DNA of 64,000 bases, taken from Roseovarius faecimaris. GTDB lineage: Bacteria > Pseudomonadota > Alphaproteobacteria > Rhodobacterales > Rhodobacteraceae. Positions 55,060 to 64,000 of the stretch are shown one piece after another. Below the pieces are notes generated by a model. The model ran no database searches. It saw only the letters and a list, made by a program, of their open reading frames with translations, and was not told the DNA's origin. The translations under genes were made by a program, and so were the position numbers. The DNA lies in the NCBI RefSeq assembly GCF_009762325.1, contig NZ_CP034348.1:3664501-3728500 (forward strand), given 5' to 3'. Position 1 is the stretch's first letter; the number at the start of each line of letters is the position of its first letter.

Positions 55060-55968
55060 TCAGGCCGTTTCCCGCTGAATCAGAGCCTTGTAGAGCCCCT
55101 GAATGCGGGTCGTCACCGGCCCTTGCAGGCCGTCTCCGATCACGCGGCCGTCGATCTGGCCCACCGGGGTTTGCGCGCCGAATGTGCCGGTGAGAAACGC
55201 CTCATCCGCGCCATAGGTATCGACGAGGGAATAATTACGCTCATACACCGGGATGTCATTGGCGCGGCAGAGGTCGATCACCTTCTGGCGCGTGATCCCG
55301 TTCATGCAGTAATCGCCCGTACTGGTCCAGACCTCGCCCTTGCGCACGATGAAGAAATTGCAGGCATTGGTGGTGTTCACGAAACCATGGATATCCAGCA
55401 TCAGCGCCTCGTCCGCGCCTGCCTTTTCGGCGGCGATGCAGGCGAGGATGCAGTTGAGCTTGGAATGCGAGTTCAGCTTGGGATCCTGCGTCATCGGCAG
55501 GCCGCGGATATGCGGCACGGTGGCCAGGCGAATGGGGCGCGCGATCCTGGGTTTGGAATGTTCCATGATGATCGTGATGGTCGGGCCCTGCTGGCTGAGC
55601 GAGGGATGTTGAAACGGCCGGGTCTTGACCCCGCGCGTGACCATCAGGCGGGCATGGGCATCGCTGTGCATGTCATTGGCGGCTTGCGTGTCGAGCAGGG
55701 CCTGCATCACTTCGGCCCGGGACATGCCGATATCGAGGTCGATCGCCTTCGCGGCCTCGAACAGCCGGTCGAGATGTTCATCCGCGAAGGCCCAGGTGCC
55801 GTCATAGAGCCGGAGCCCCTCCCACACGCCATCGCCCAGCATGAAGCCGCTGTCATACACGCTGACCAGCGCCTCGGCCTTGGGAACGATCCGGCCATTG
55901 AGCCACAGAAGAAGTGTTTCATTCCGCGCGTCTTCGGCGGCCTGATGGGTGGTCTGATGGTCGGTCAT
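55060..55968 (-). CDS. Class IV aminotransferase (branched-chain/D-amino acid aminotransferase-like)
   Basis: A 302-residue PLP fold-type IV enzyme. The PLP lysine is Lys170 (SHSKLN); the start FMLGDGVWEGLRLYDG and the segment GFVNTTNACNFFIV are typical of the family. The substrate could be a branched-chain or D-amino acid, or an amino sugar acid; the sequence does not settle this. It is linked to a sulfotransferase-like gene 3 bases downstream. Confidence 0.88.
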   Translation of the reverse strand: MTDHQTTHQAAEDARNETLLLWLNGRIVPKAEALVSVYDSGFMLGDGVWEGLRLYDGTWAFADEHLDRLFEAAKAIDLDIGMSRAEVMQALLDTQAANDMHSDAHARLMVTRGVKTRPFQHPSLSQQGPTITIIMEHSKPRIARPIRLATVPHIRGLPMTQDPKLNSHSKLNCILACIAAEKAGADEALMLDIHGFVNTTNACNFFIVRKGEVWTSTGDYCMNGITRQKVIDLCRANDIPVYERNYSLVDTYGADEAFLTGTFGAQTPVGQIDGRVIGDGLQGPVTTRIQGLYKALIQRETA

Positions 55969-56120
55969 GGGGCCCCCTTTGTTACAGCCGCACGCTAGGG
56001 GCGGGCCTGAACGATGCCAAGGGGTAAAATCCTCTCACGGGCGCGTGACCTCGCCATCCTGTGACTTTGCAACCGGTGGTGACAGCGGCATGATCGGGGC
56101 AACTCATGGAGGGCGCGAAG

Positions 56121-56789
56121 ATGATTTTGAAATTGCGGGATCTGAAAGCCTTGGCCCTGGCGGGGCTGATCGCTGCGGGGCTGTGCGTGCAAAGCGGTAC
56201 GGCCAAGGCGGCGGGCACCGAAGAGCTGATCGTTGCCGGCGGGTGCTTCTGGTGCGTCGAAAGCGATTTCGAGTCCGTCAAGGGCGTGAAAGAGGTGATC
56301 TCGGGCTATACCGGGGGGACCAAGAAAGACCCCAGCTATCGCGACGTGACCAAGGGCGGTACCGGGCACTACGAAGCCGCGAAGATCATTTACAACCCGA
56401 GCAAGGTGAGCCGCGAGCAGCTTTTGCACATGTTCTTCCGCTCGGTCGATCCCACCGATGCAGGCGGCCAGTTCTGTGACCGGGGGGACAGCTATCGCAC
56501 GGCCGTTTTCGTCTCTAACTCAGCGGAAAAGCAGCTTGCCGAGGTTGAAAAGGCCGAAGCGCAGGCCGTGCTGGGCAAAAAGATCGTCACGCCAATTCTG
56601 GACACATCCACCTTCTATCCGGCGGAGGATTATCATCAGGATTACTACAAGGGCAAAAAGATCGTGGTGACGCGGTTCGGCCCCAAGAAGCAATCCGAAG
56701 CCTACAAGCGCTATCGTCAGGCCTGCGGGCGCGATGCACGGGTGCAGCAGCTTTGGGGCAGCGAGGCGCCCTTTACCGCGAAGTATTGA
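56121..56789 (+). CDS. msrA: Exported peptide methionine sulfoxide reductase MsrA
   Basis: Reduces methionine-S-sulfoxide. The catalytic motif GCFWC is at 41-45 with Cys42. Residues 1-31 form a signal peptide (ending A-K-A-A), so the enzyme probably acts in the periplasm, unlike the common cytosolic form. ATG 56121 has GGAGG 8 bases upstream; an upstream ATG at 56106 overlaps that site. 222 residues. It overlaps the convergent kinase gene by 17 bases. Confidence 0.93.
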   Translation: MILKLRDLKALALAGLIAAGLCVQSGTAKAAGTEELIVAGGCFWCVESDFESVKGVKEVISGYTGGTKKDPSYRDVTKGGTGHYEAAKIIYNPSKVSREQLLHMFFRSVDPTDAGGQFCDRGDSYRTAVFVSNSAEKQLAEVEKAEAQAVLGKKIVTPILDTSTFYPAEDYHQDYYKGKKIVVTRFGPKKQSEAYKRYRQACGRDARVQQLWGSEAPFTAKY

Positions 56790-57645
56790 GCAGGGCGTTC
56801 ACATCCGCGCGGCTGGGAATGGCGCCTGCAGTGCCGGGGCGCTGTACCTGAAGAGCGGACGCGGCAGCCCCGAGGCGCATCGCGTCCTGCGGAGACAGGC
56901 CCTCATCCAGCCCGGCGATGGTGTAGCCGATAAAGCAATCGCCGGCGCCGGTGGTATCGACCGGATCGGCGGGCAGGGCGGGCACATGTGTTGTCTGACC
57001 TTGCGCGATCCAGTCCGCGCCGTCAGCGCCGCGGGTGACAATCATCGCCGAAACGGGGAGGTCCGCCGCCGATATGCCCAGCGCCGCGGTGAGCTGTGCG
57101 GCCTCGACGGCGTTCATCACCAGAATATCGACATGATCCAGCACCGCCTGCACCGCGTCGGCGGCAAAGGGCGCGGCGGAATAGACGACGGTCATGCCTT
57201 TCAATTTCGCCAGTTGGGCGGCCTCGGCCTGTAGGTTCGTCTCGTTCTGCAGGAGAAGATAATCGCCGGGTTCGGCATGTGTGAGGGCCATATCGAGGCG
57301 GGTTAGAGACTGTTCCCGGTTGGCGCCGGGGAAGATGACAATCGCGTTTTCCCCCGATGGATCGACATTGATGATTGCATGAGCGGTGGGGGCATCGACG
57401 GTTGCGACATGGGTGCAATCCACGCCGTAGCCTTCGAGCGCGGTCACGGCCCAGCCGCCATCCTGCCCGACCGCACCGATATGTGACACCCCGCGCCCGG
57501 CGCGGGCCACGGCGACGGATTGATTGGCCCCCTTGCCGCCCAGTTCGCGGCTGAGATGGGTTGCTGCCAGCGTCTCGCCCGGGGCGGGCAGGTGAGGCAC
57601 GCGATAGATGTAATCGGCGTTGATCGACCCCAGTGTATAGATCAT
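56773..57645 (-). CDS. Ribokinase-type PfkB sugar kinase
   Basis: A 290-residue PfkB-family kinase, most like ribokinase. The N-terminal ELGGKGANQSVAVARAG and the C-terminal catalytic motif DTTGAGDCFIGY are intact. No ribose transporter or regulator is nearby, so the sugar is uncertain. ATG 57645 is chosen. It lies 16 bases after maeB on the same strand, suggesting co-transcription. Confidence 0.86.
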   Translation of the reverse strand: MIYTLGSINADYIYRVPHLPAPGETLAATHLSRELGGKGANQSVAVARAGRGVSHIGAVGQDGGWAVTALEGYGVDCTHVATVDAPTAHAIINVDPSGENAIVIFPGANREQSLTRLDMALTHAEPGDYLLLQNETNLQAEAAQLAKLKGMTVVYSAAPFAADAVQAVLDHVDILVMNAVEAAQLTAALGISAADLPVSAMIVTRGADGADWIAQGQTTHVPALPADPVDTTGAGDCFIGYTIAGLDEGLSPQDAMRLGAAASALQVQRPGTAGAIPSRADVNALLNTSR

Positions 57646-57661
57646 CGCGCGACCCCCCGGA

Positions 57662-59917
57662 TCACTCCACCTTGCAGGCGGCCAGAACGGCCATGTTGAG
57701 GATATCGTTGGCGGTAGAGGATTGCGAACAGATCTGGATTGACGCATCGACGCCGGTGAGGATCGGGCCGATCACGGTGGCGCCCGCCATCTCCTGCATC
57801 AGTTTGACCGAGATCGAGGCGGAGTGCCGCGCAGGGACAACAAGGATATTCGCCGGGCCGGTCAGGCGCTGGAACGGGTAATTCTCTTGCGCGGTCGGGT
57901 TGAGCGCCACATCGACGGTCATCTCGCCTTCGAATTCGAAATCGACGCCGCGCTTTTCCAGAACCTGCGGAGCGCGCAGCATCTTTTCGGCCCGTTCGGA
58001 GCGCGGATAGCCGAAGGTGGAGAAGCTGACAAACGCGACGCGCGGCTCAAGCCCCAGGTGCCGCGCCACCCCGGCGGAGCGTTCGGCGATATTGGCAAGG
58101 TCCTCTTCGTCGGGCCATTCATGCACGAGCGTATCGGCAATCAGCACGATCCGCCCCTTGTGCAAGAGCGCCGTGACGCCCACCGCGCCATGATGGGCAT
58201 CGGCATCGAACACATGGTTGATCAGGTTCAGCACATAGGCGGATTTGCGGGTGGCCCCGGTGATCAGCCCGTCGCCATGTCCGTGGGCGAGCATGAGCGA
58301 GGCAAACACATGCCGGTCACGCGCGGCGAGGCGGTGAATGTCGTGACGGTCAAAGCCTTTGCGCTGAAGCCGGGAATAGAGGAAGCTTTTGTAATCGGCG
58401 AAATGGTCGGTCTTGGCGGCATTGACGATCTTCAGCTCATAGGCGGCATCGCCAAGGCCCGCCGCTTCGAGTTTCTCGCGCACATCGTTGTCACGGCCGA
58501 CAACGATGGCCTGCCCCAGCCCCGAGCGCTGATATTGCACGGCGGCACGGAGCACGCGGGGGTCATCGCCTTCGGCAAAGATCATCCGCGCCTGGGCATT
58601 GCGGGCGCGGGCATTGATCGAGCGCAGGATCGTCGCCGTCGGATCAAGCCGCGATTTGAGCGCCAGTTCATAGGCGTCCATATCGACAATGGGCCGACGC
58701 GCGGCGCCGGTGTCCATACAGGCGCGGGCCACGGCGGGCGGGATGGTGTGAATGAGACGCGGATCGAACGGCGCTGGAATGATGTAGTCGCGCCCGAAGC
58801 TGAGCTTGCGTCCATAGGCCATGGCGACCTCGTCGGGGACATCGGCGCGGGCCAGCTTGGCCAGAGCCTCAGCGCAGGCGATTTTCATCTCGTCATTGAT
58901 GGCGCGGGCATGCACATCAAGCGCGCCCCGGAAAAGATAGGGAAAGCCCAGCACGTTATTGACCTGGTTGGGATAGTCCGACCGCCCGGTGGCGACGATG
59001 GCATCGGGGCGGATCGCCTGCGCCTCTTCCGGCGTGATCTCGGGGTCGGGGTTGGCCATGGCGAAGATCACCGGGTTTTCGGCCATGGAGGCAACCATAT
59101 CCTCGGTCACCGCCCCTTTGACCGACACGCCAAGGAAGACATCGGCGCCTTTCATGGCCTCTTCGAGCGTGCGCAGTTCGGTTTTGACCGCATGGGCCGA
59201 TTTCCACTGGTTCATGCCCTCGGTGCGGCCCTGATAGATCACGCCCTTGGTGTCGCAGACGATGCAATTGTCATGCCGCGCGCCCATGGATTTCAGCAGC
59301 TCGATACAGGCGATGCCCGCGGCCCCTGCCCCGTTGAGCACGATCTTCACATCCTCGATCTTCTTGTCCGAGATGTGCAGCGCATTGATCAGACCCGCCG
59401 CACAGATCACCGCCGTGCCGTGCTGATCATCATGGAAGACGGGAATATCCATCTCTTCCTTGAGGCGCTGCTCGATGATGAAACATTCAGGCGCCTTGAT
59501 GTCTTCGAGGTTGATCCCGCCGAAGGTCGGCCCCATCAGGCGTACGGCGTTGATGAAAGCGTCGGGGTCTTCGGTATCCAGCTCGATGTCGATGGAGTTC
59601 ACATCGGCGAAGCGTTTGAACAGGACCGCCTTGCCCTCCATCACCGGCTTGGAGCCCAGCGCGCCCAGATTGCCAAGGCCCAGCACCGCCGTGCCGTTGG
59701 AAATCACCGCGACAAGGTTGCCCTTGTTGGTGTAGTCATACGCCGTCTCGGGGTTCTCGGCGATGGCCATGCAAGGCACGGCGACACCGGGGGAATAGGC
59801 CAGGCTCAGGTCCCGCTGTGTGGTCATCGGCACGGTGGCGTGAATCTCGAACTTGCCGGGGGTCGGCTCAAGGTGAAAGGCGAGCGCCTCTTCGGGGGTA
59901 AACTTGGGTTTGGGCAT
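57662..59917 (-). CDS. maeB: NADP-type malic enzyme with phosphotransacetylase-like domain
   Basis: Decarboxylates malate to pyruvate and makes NADPH. Residues 1-430 are the malic enzyme part (AYSPGVAVPC, DDQHGTAVICAAGL, GAGAAGIACIELL). The rest is a phosphotransacetylase-like domain (about 430-751) that usually has a regulatory rather than catalytic role. ATG 59917 has AGGTGAG upstream; 751 residues. It is divergent from mutS. Confidence 0.96.
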   Translation of the reverse strand: MPKPKFTPEEALAFHLEPTPGKFEIHATVPMTTQRDLSLAYSPGVAVPCMAIAENPETAYDYTNKGNLVAVISNGTAVLGLGNLGALGSKPVMEGKAVLFKRFADVNSIDIELDTEDPDAFINAVRLMGPTFGGINLEDIKAPECFIIEQRLKEEMDIPVFHDDQHGTAVICAAGLINALHISDKKIEDVKIVLNGAGAAGIACIELLKSMGARHDNCIVCDTKGVIYQGRTEGMNQWKSAHAVKTELRTLEEAMKGADVFLGVSVKGAVTEDMVASMAENPVIFAMANPDPEITPEEAQAIRPDAIVATGRSDYPNQVNNVLGFPYLFRGALDVHARAINDEMKIACAEALAKLARADVPDEVAMAYGRKLSFGRDYIIPAPFDPRLIHTIPPAVARACMDTGAARRPIVDMDAYELALKSRLDPTATILRSINARARNAQARMIFAEGDDPRVLRAAVQYQRSGLGQAIVVGRDNDVREKLEAAGLGDAAYELKIVNAAKTDHFADYKSFLYSRLQRKGFDRHDIHRLAARDRHVFASLMLAHGHGDGLITGATRKSAYVLNLINHVFDADAHHGAVGVTALLHKGRIVLIADTLVHEWPDEEDLANIAERSAGVARHLGLEPRVAFVSFSTFGYPRSERAEKMLRAPQVLEKRGVDFEFEGEMTVDVALNPTAQENYPFQRLTGPANILVVPARHSASISVKLMQEMAGATVIGPILTGVDASIQICSQSSTANDILNMAVLAACKVE

Positions 59918-60053
59918 TCTCTCACCTGTCCTCGAGTCTCGGTCCGGATGTTCATAGCCCCCCGCACGCCAAGGCTCAACAGAAACACGGTTTGGCCTTT
60001 CGTCGCAGCAGAGGGCTTTGTAAGGTCGCGGGCAGGGACCAAGGGGGGTGCTC

Positions 60054-62693
60054 GTGACGTCTGCCAAATCTGCCGTGACGCCGATGATGGCGCAATATCT
60101 GGAGATCAAGGCCGGGTATCCGGAGGCGCTCTTGTTCTATCGGATGGGCGATTTTTATGAGTTGTTCTTTGACGACGCCGTGGCGGCGTCGGCGGCGCTG
60201 GATATTGCGCTGACCAAGCGGGGCAAGCACCTGGGCGAGGATATCGCCATGTGCGGTGTGCCGGTGCATTCGGCCGAAGGGTACCTTCTGACGCTGATCC
60301 GCAAGGGGTTTCGCGTGGCCGTCTGTGAGCAGATGGAAGACCCGGCAGAGGCAAAGAAACGCGGGTCAAAGGCGGTGGTGCGGCGCGATGTCGTGCGGCT
60401 GGTCACGCCGGGGACATTGACCGAGGAAAGCCTGCTGGACGCGCGGCGGCACAATTTCCTGGCCAGTTTCGCGGAGGTGCGCGGGCAGGCGGCGCTGGCC
60501 TGGGTGGATATCTCGACCGGGGCGTTTCACGTGATGCCGCTGACGGCGGCGCGGCTGGGGCCGGAACTGGCGCGGCTGCGGCCGAGCGAGGTGATCGTGG
60601 CCGATGGCGATATGGGCGCCCTGGCCGAGGTTATCGAGGAGAGCGGCGCGGCGCTGACACCGCTGGGGGCGGCGTCATTTGACAGCACCAATGGCGAGGG
60701 GCGGCTTTGTGCGCTCTTCGAGGTAAGCACGTTGGAGGCGTTCGGGGCGTTCAGTCGGGCCGAGCTGGCCGCGATGGGCGCGATCGTCGACTATCTGGAG
60801 ATCACGCAGAAGGGCAAACTGCCGCTAATGCGTCCGCCACAGCGCGAGGCGGAAGCGCGGGTGATGCAGATCGACGCCGCCACGCGCCGCAATCTGGAAC
60901 TGACGCATAATCTGAATGGCGGGCGATCCGGCTCTTTACTGTCCGCCATTGACCGGACGGTGACCGCGGGGGGCGGGCGGCTCTTGGAGCGGCGTTTGTC
61001 CTCGCCCTCGCGGCAGCTGGATGTGATCCATGCGCGGCTGGATGCGATTGGTTTTACGCTGGAACAGAGTCGCATTTCGGCCGATCTGCGCGAGGCGCTG
61101 CGCAAGGTGCCGGACCTGGACCGCGCGCTGTCGCGGCTGGGGCTGGACCGGGGCGGACCGAGGGATCTGGCCGCGGTGCGCAACGGGCTGGAGCAGGCCG
61201 GGGCGATTGCCGAACGGCTGGCAGAGGCCGATCTTCCATCGCTTTTGGAGGAGGCGCGCGCGGGTCTGACCGGGCATGACGCTTTGCTTGACCTGTTGGA
61301 TCAGGCGCTGGTGGCCGAGCCGCCCTTGCTCGCGCGCGATGGCGGGTTCATCGCACCGGGTTACGATGCGGAGCTGGACGAGGCGCGGCAACTGCGCGAC
61401 GAAGGGCGCGGGGTGATTGCCGGAATGCAGAGCGAATATGCCGCGCTGACCGGTATTCAGAGCCTCAAGATCAAGCATAACAACGTACTGGGTTATTTTG
61501 TCGAAGTGACCTCGACCCATGCGGACAAGATGCTGTCAGCCCCGCTGAACGAGACCTTCAAGCATCGGCAGACCACGGCCAATCAGGTGCGGTTTACCAC
61601 ACTTCCCTTGAGCGAGATGGAAACCAAGATCCTCAATGCCGGGGGTCGGGCGCTGGAGATCGAAAAACGGCTCTATTCCAGCCTGAAAGACGCCATTCTG
61701 GACCAATCCGCAGAGATTGCACAAGCCGCACGCGGTCTGGCGGAGCTGGATCTGGCCACAGCGCTGGCCGATCTGGCACAGGGCGAGGATTGGTGCCGTC
61801 CGAAGGTGGATGACAGTCGCACCCTGCAGATTGAGGGCGGGCGGCATCCGGTGGTGGAACAGGCGTTGCGCGCGCAGGGTGGCGCGCCGTTCATTGCCAA
61901 TGATTGCGACCTGGGTCAGGGAAGCGACATCTGGCTTCTGACCGGGCCGAACATGGCGGGTAAGTCCACCTTTCTGCGGCAGAATGCGCTGATCGCGCTG
62001 CTGGCGCAGATCGGCTCTTTTGTTCCGGCGCGGGCGGCGCATATCGGTATGGTCAGCCAGATGTTCAGCCGCGTCGGTGCCTCGGACGACCTGGCGCGGG
62101 GGCGGTCGACCTTCATGGTCGAGATGGTGGAAACCGCCGCGATCCTGAACCAGGCAGACGATCATGCCTTTGTTATTCTTGATGAAATCGGGCGGGGCAC
62201 GGCAACCTATGACGGGTTGAGCATTGCCTGGGCGACGCTGGAACATCTGCACGAGGTCAATGGCTGCCGGGCGCTGTTTGCCACGCATTACCACGAGATG
62301 ACCAATCTCAGCGATACGCTGGAGCGGGTCGACAACGCGACCGTGACAGTCAAGGAGCATGAGGGCGACGTGATTTTCCTGCATGAGGTGCGGCGCGGCG
62401 CGGCGGACCGGAGCTATGGCGTGCAGGTGGCCAAGCTGGCTGGGCTGCCAGAGGCGGTGGTGAATCGCGCGCGCGTGGTTCTGGACGCGCTGGAAGAGGG
62501 CGAACGCGAAGGCGGCGGGGCGCGCGAGGCACTGATCGACGACCTGCCGCTTTTTGCCGCCACACCAGCGCCGGCTGCGCCCATTGCAAAGGAATCGGCT
62601 GTCGAAGACCGGCTGAAGGAGGTGCTTCCGGATGAGTTGACCGCGAAGCAGGCGCTGGATCTTATTTATGAGCTCAAAGGGCTGATCAAATGA
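60054..62693 (+). CDS. mutS: DNA mismatch repair protein MutS
   Basis: Recognises mispairs and starts repair. The mismatch-reading Phe34 and Glu36 are in MGDFYELFF. The ATPase domain has Walker [10 protein letters not shown] and Walker [20 protein letters not shown] 60054 is chosen with AAGGGGGG upstream; 879 residues. It overlaps the CocE-type gene by 4 bases. Confidence 0.97.
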   Translation: MTSAKSAVTPMMAQYLEIKAGYPEALLFYRMGDFYELFFDDAVAASAALDIALTKRGKHLGEDIAMCGVPVHSAEGYLLTLIRKGFRVAVCEQMEDPAEAKKRGSKAVVRRDVVRLVTPGTLTEESLLDARRHNFLASFAEVRGQAALAWVDISTGAFHVMPLTAARLGPELARLRPSEVIVADGDMGALAEVIEESGAALTPLGAASFDSTNGEGRLCALFEVSTLEAFGAFSRAELAAMGAIVDYLEITQKGKLPLMRPPQREAEARVMQIDAATRRNLELTHNLNGGRSGSLLSAIDRTVTAGGGRLLERRLSSPSRQLDVIHARLDAIGFTLEQSRISADLREALRKVPDLDRALSRLGLDRGGPRDLAAVRNGLEQAGAIAERLAEADLPSLLEEARAGLTGHDALLDLLDQALVAEPPLLARDGGFIAPGYDAELDEARQLRDEGRGVIAGMQSEYAALTGIQSLKIKHNNVLGYFVEVTSTHADKMLSAPLNETFKHRQTTANQVRFTTLPLSEMETKILNAGGRALEIEKRLYSSLKDAILDQSAEIAQAARGLAELDLATALADLAQGEDWCRPKVDDSRTLQIEGGRHPVVEQALRAQGGAPFIANDCDLGQGSDIWLLTGPNMAGKSTFLRQNALIALLAQIGSFVPARAAHIGMVSQMFSRVGASDDLARGRSTFMVEMVETAAILNQADDHAFVILDEIGRGTATYDGLSIAWATLEHLHEVNGCRALFATHYHEMTNLSDTLERVDNATVTVKEHEGDVIFLHEVRRGAADRSYGVQVAKLAGLPEAVVNRARVVLDALEEGEREGGGAREALIDDLPLFAATPAPAAPIAKESAVEDRLKEVLPDELTAKQALDLIYELKGLIK

Positions 62694-64000
62694 AACATGA
62701 GATGGATTTCGGTATTCCGCTGCCCGACGGCACGCGGCTGTCGGCGCGGGTCTGGATACCGGATGAGGCTGAATCAGAGCCTGTTCCGGCCATTCTGGAA
62801 TATCTGCCCTATCGCAAATCCGATGGCACGATTGACCGGGACGATACAATGCATCCCTGGTTTGCCGAGCAGGGCTATGCCTGCCTGCGGGTGGACCGGC
62901 GCGGCTGTGGCGACAGCGAAGGGCTGTATGATGACGAGTATTCGGAGCAGGAGCTTCAGGACGGGGAGGACATCATCGCCTGGATCGCTGCGCAGCCGTG
63001 GTGCAATGGCAATGTGGGGATGCAAGGGATCAGCTGGGGCGGGTTCAACGGGATGCAGATCGCGGCGCGACGACCCGAGGCGCTGAAGGCGGTGATCAGC
63101 ATCGGCACGACGGTGAACCGCTATACGGATGACATCCACTATAAGGGCGGTATTCAACTGGGCGAGAATCCGGGTTGGGCGGCAACGGCGGCCTCGTGGT
63201 TTTCAGTGCCCGCCGATCCGAAACTGCGCGAGGATTGGCGCGAAAGCTGGTTGAACAGGCTCGAAAACGCGCCGTTTGTGGCCGAACGCTGGACCGCACA
63301 TAGCGACCGCGATGCCTATTGGGAGCACGGATCGGTCTGCGAAAGCTATGACCAGTTCGAGGCGGCGGTACTGGTGATCGGCGGTCAACATGACGGGTAT
63401 CGCAACGCGATGGCGGCGATGCTGGAAAACGCAAGCGGCGTGGTACAGGGGATCATGGGCCCGTGGATCCACAAATATCCGCATATCAGCACGATCGAGC
63501 CGCGGATTGATTACCTTGGGCTTGCGCTGCGCTGGTGGGACCGCTGGTTGAAGGGCATCGAGAATGGCGCGGAGGATGACCCGGCCTATCGCGCCTATGT
63601 GATGGACAGCGTGCGGCCCGATCCCGCGCTGAAGGAACGGCCGGGGCGGTGGATCGGGCTGCCGGACTGGCCGTCGACGGATGTTCGCCCTCTCACCCTT
63701 GGTCTGGGCGCGGGATCTTTGGGCAAAGCAGAGCCGTTTCAGGCAGAGATAGAGACTGATCTGACCATCGGGCGGGCAAGCGGGGAGTATTTTCCCTTTG
63801 GCTTTGGGCCAGGCGAGCTTCCGGGGGATCAGAGCGTCGATGACGCGCGAAGCCTGTGCTTTGACGGCGCGGTGCTGGAAGAGGATATGAACCTGATCGG
63901 CGCGCCGGAGGTGACGCTGACCCTGGCGAGCGACGCGGAATGCGGTCAGGTGATTGCCCGGCTGTGCGATGTCCGGCCCGACGGGACCGTCGCGCTGATC
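62690..64000 (+). CDS. CocE/NonD-family hydrolase (3' end cut)
   Basis: The first 437 residues of an alpha/beta hydrolase of the CocE/X-Pro dipeptidyl-peptidase type. The nucleophile Ser115 is in GISWGG; earlier [13 protein letters not shown] is also typical. From about 325 the C-terminal jelly-roll domain (DUF-like PepX_C) begins. The gene runs off the window end. Its ATG overlaps the mutS stop. The substrate (ester or peptide) is unknown. Confidence 0.88.
   Translation, partial: MKHEMDFGIPLPDGTRLSARVWIPDEAESEPVPAILEYLPYRKSDGTIDRDDTMHPWFAEQGYACLRVDRRGCGDSEGLYDDEYSEQELQDGEDIIAWIAAQPWCNGNVGMQGISWGGFNGMQIAARRPEALKAVISIGTTVNRYTDDIHYKGGIQLGENPGWAATAASWFSVPADPKLREDWRESWLNRLENAPFVAERWTAHSDRDAYWEHGSVCESYDQFEAAVLVIGGQHDGYRNAMAAMLENASGVVQGIMGPWIHKYPHISTIEPRIDYLGLALRWWDRWLKGIENGAEDDPAYRAYVMDSVRPDPALKERPGRWIGLPDWPSTDVRPLTLGLGAGSLGKAEPFQAEIETDLTIGRASGEYFPFGFGPGELPGDQSVDDARSLCFDGAVLEEDMNLIGAPEVTLTLASDAECGQVIARLCDVRPDGTVALI

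Noticed and set aside
57824-60160. A 778-codon open frame on the plus strand opposite maeB
   Set aside because: maeB is certain on the minus strand; the antisense product has no recognisable fold and runs into the mutS start.
1-64000. CRISPR arrays, insertion sequences, prophage or attachment sites
   Set aside because: No repeated 25-40 base units with spacers, no transposase or integrase genes and no phage structural genes were seen.
1-64000. tRNA or rRNA genes
   Set aside because: All gaps are shorter than 300 bases and none shows a cloverleaf-like pattern with the TTCGAATC-type arm; a tRNAscan run would settle this.

Overview
The window looks like chromosomal core DNA of an alphaproteobacterium of the Rhodobacteraceae, most probably the Roseobacter group. 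This rests on the high GC content, the gene families and the gene order: lptA-lptB-hpf-ptsN without rpoN, sitABCD, secA next to a parvulin and argJ, and rimP-nusA-ylxR-infB. It is an inference from content, since no marker such as rRNA is present. I see no rRNA, tRNA, insertion sequence, prophage or CRISPR array. Coding density is very high and no stretch above 300 bases lacks a gene. The first gene (lptA) and the last gene (a CocE-type hydrolase) are cut by the window edges.

Layout. 1-2.5 kb: LPS export (lptA, lptB), ribosome hibernation (hpf) and PTS-Ntr (ptsN). 2.5-13.1 kb: a surface-glycan region, mostly on the minus strand. It holds a double-domain sulfotransferase, a GT14-type glycosyltransferase, two paralogous family-2-like glycosyltransferases, galE, galU, kdsB and cysQ, with a divergent ABC-2 polysaccharide-export permease and an SH3-domain protein. 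13.3-19 kb: a signal-less CAP-domain protein, alkB, dnaK-dnaJ and radC. 19-27.4 kb: a PstS/OmpA hybrid, an anchored unknown protein, secA, a parvulin, argJ, mutT and a 44-residue protein. 27.4-32.9 kb: the rimP-nusA-ylxR-infB operon, with a promoter and a probable attenuator upstream of rimP. 32.9-36.5 kb: a manganese-type sitABCD transporter preceded by two Fur/Mur-like palindromes. 36.5-43 kb: pip, ubiG, a MarR regulator, a nitrilase, grxC, comF, a methyltransferase-like gene and hemH. 43-50.8 kb: two Tat-type L,D-transpeptidases flanking a CAP lipoprotein, an RNA methyltransferase, a CCA-adding-type enzyme, two NUDIX enzymes, hslO and a response-regulator/PP2C phosphatase. 50.8-64 kb: an HPt-like protein lacking the phospho-His, ilvA, argG, a Tat-signal protein with a winged-helix-like segment, a sulfotransferase/class IV aminotransferase pair, msrA, a ribokinase-type kinase, maeB, mutS and the CocE-type hydrolase.

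How the parts may work together. In the glycan region galU and galE make UDP-sugars, kdsB makes CMP-Kdo, the glycosyltransferases assemble sugars, the sulfotransferase can sulfate them, and cysQ removes the PAP by-product. This suggests a sulfated surface polysaccharide; no single gene proves it. The translation operon appears to be controlled at rimP by a terminator-like hairpin. The most notable loci for follow-up are the sulfotransferase/aminotransferase pair, the His-to-Gln HPt protein, the sulfated-glycan module and the rimP leader.
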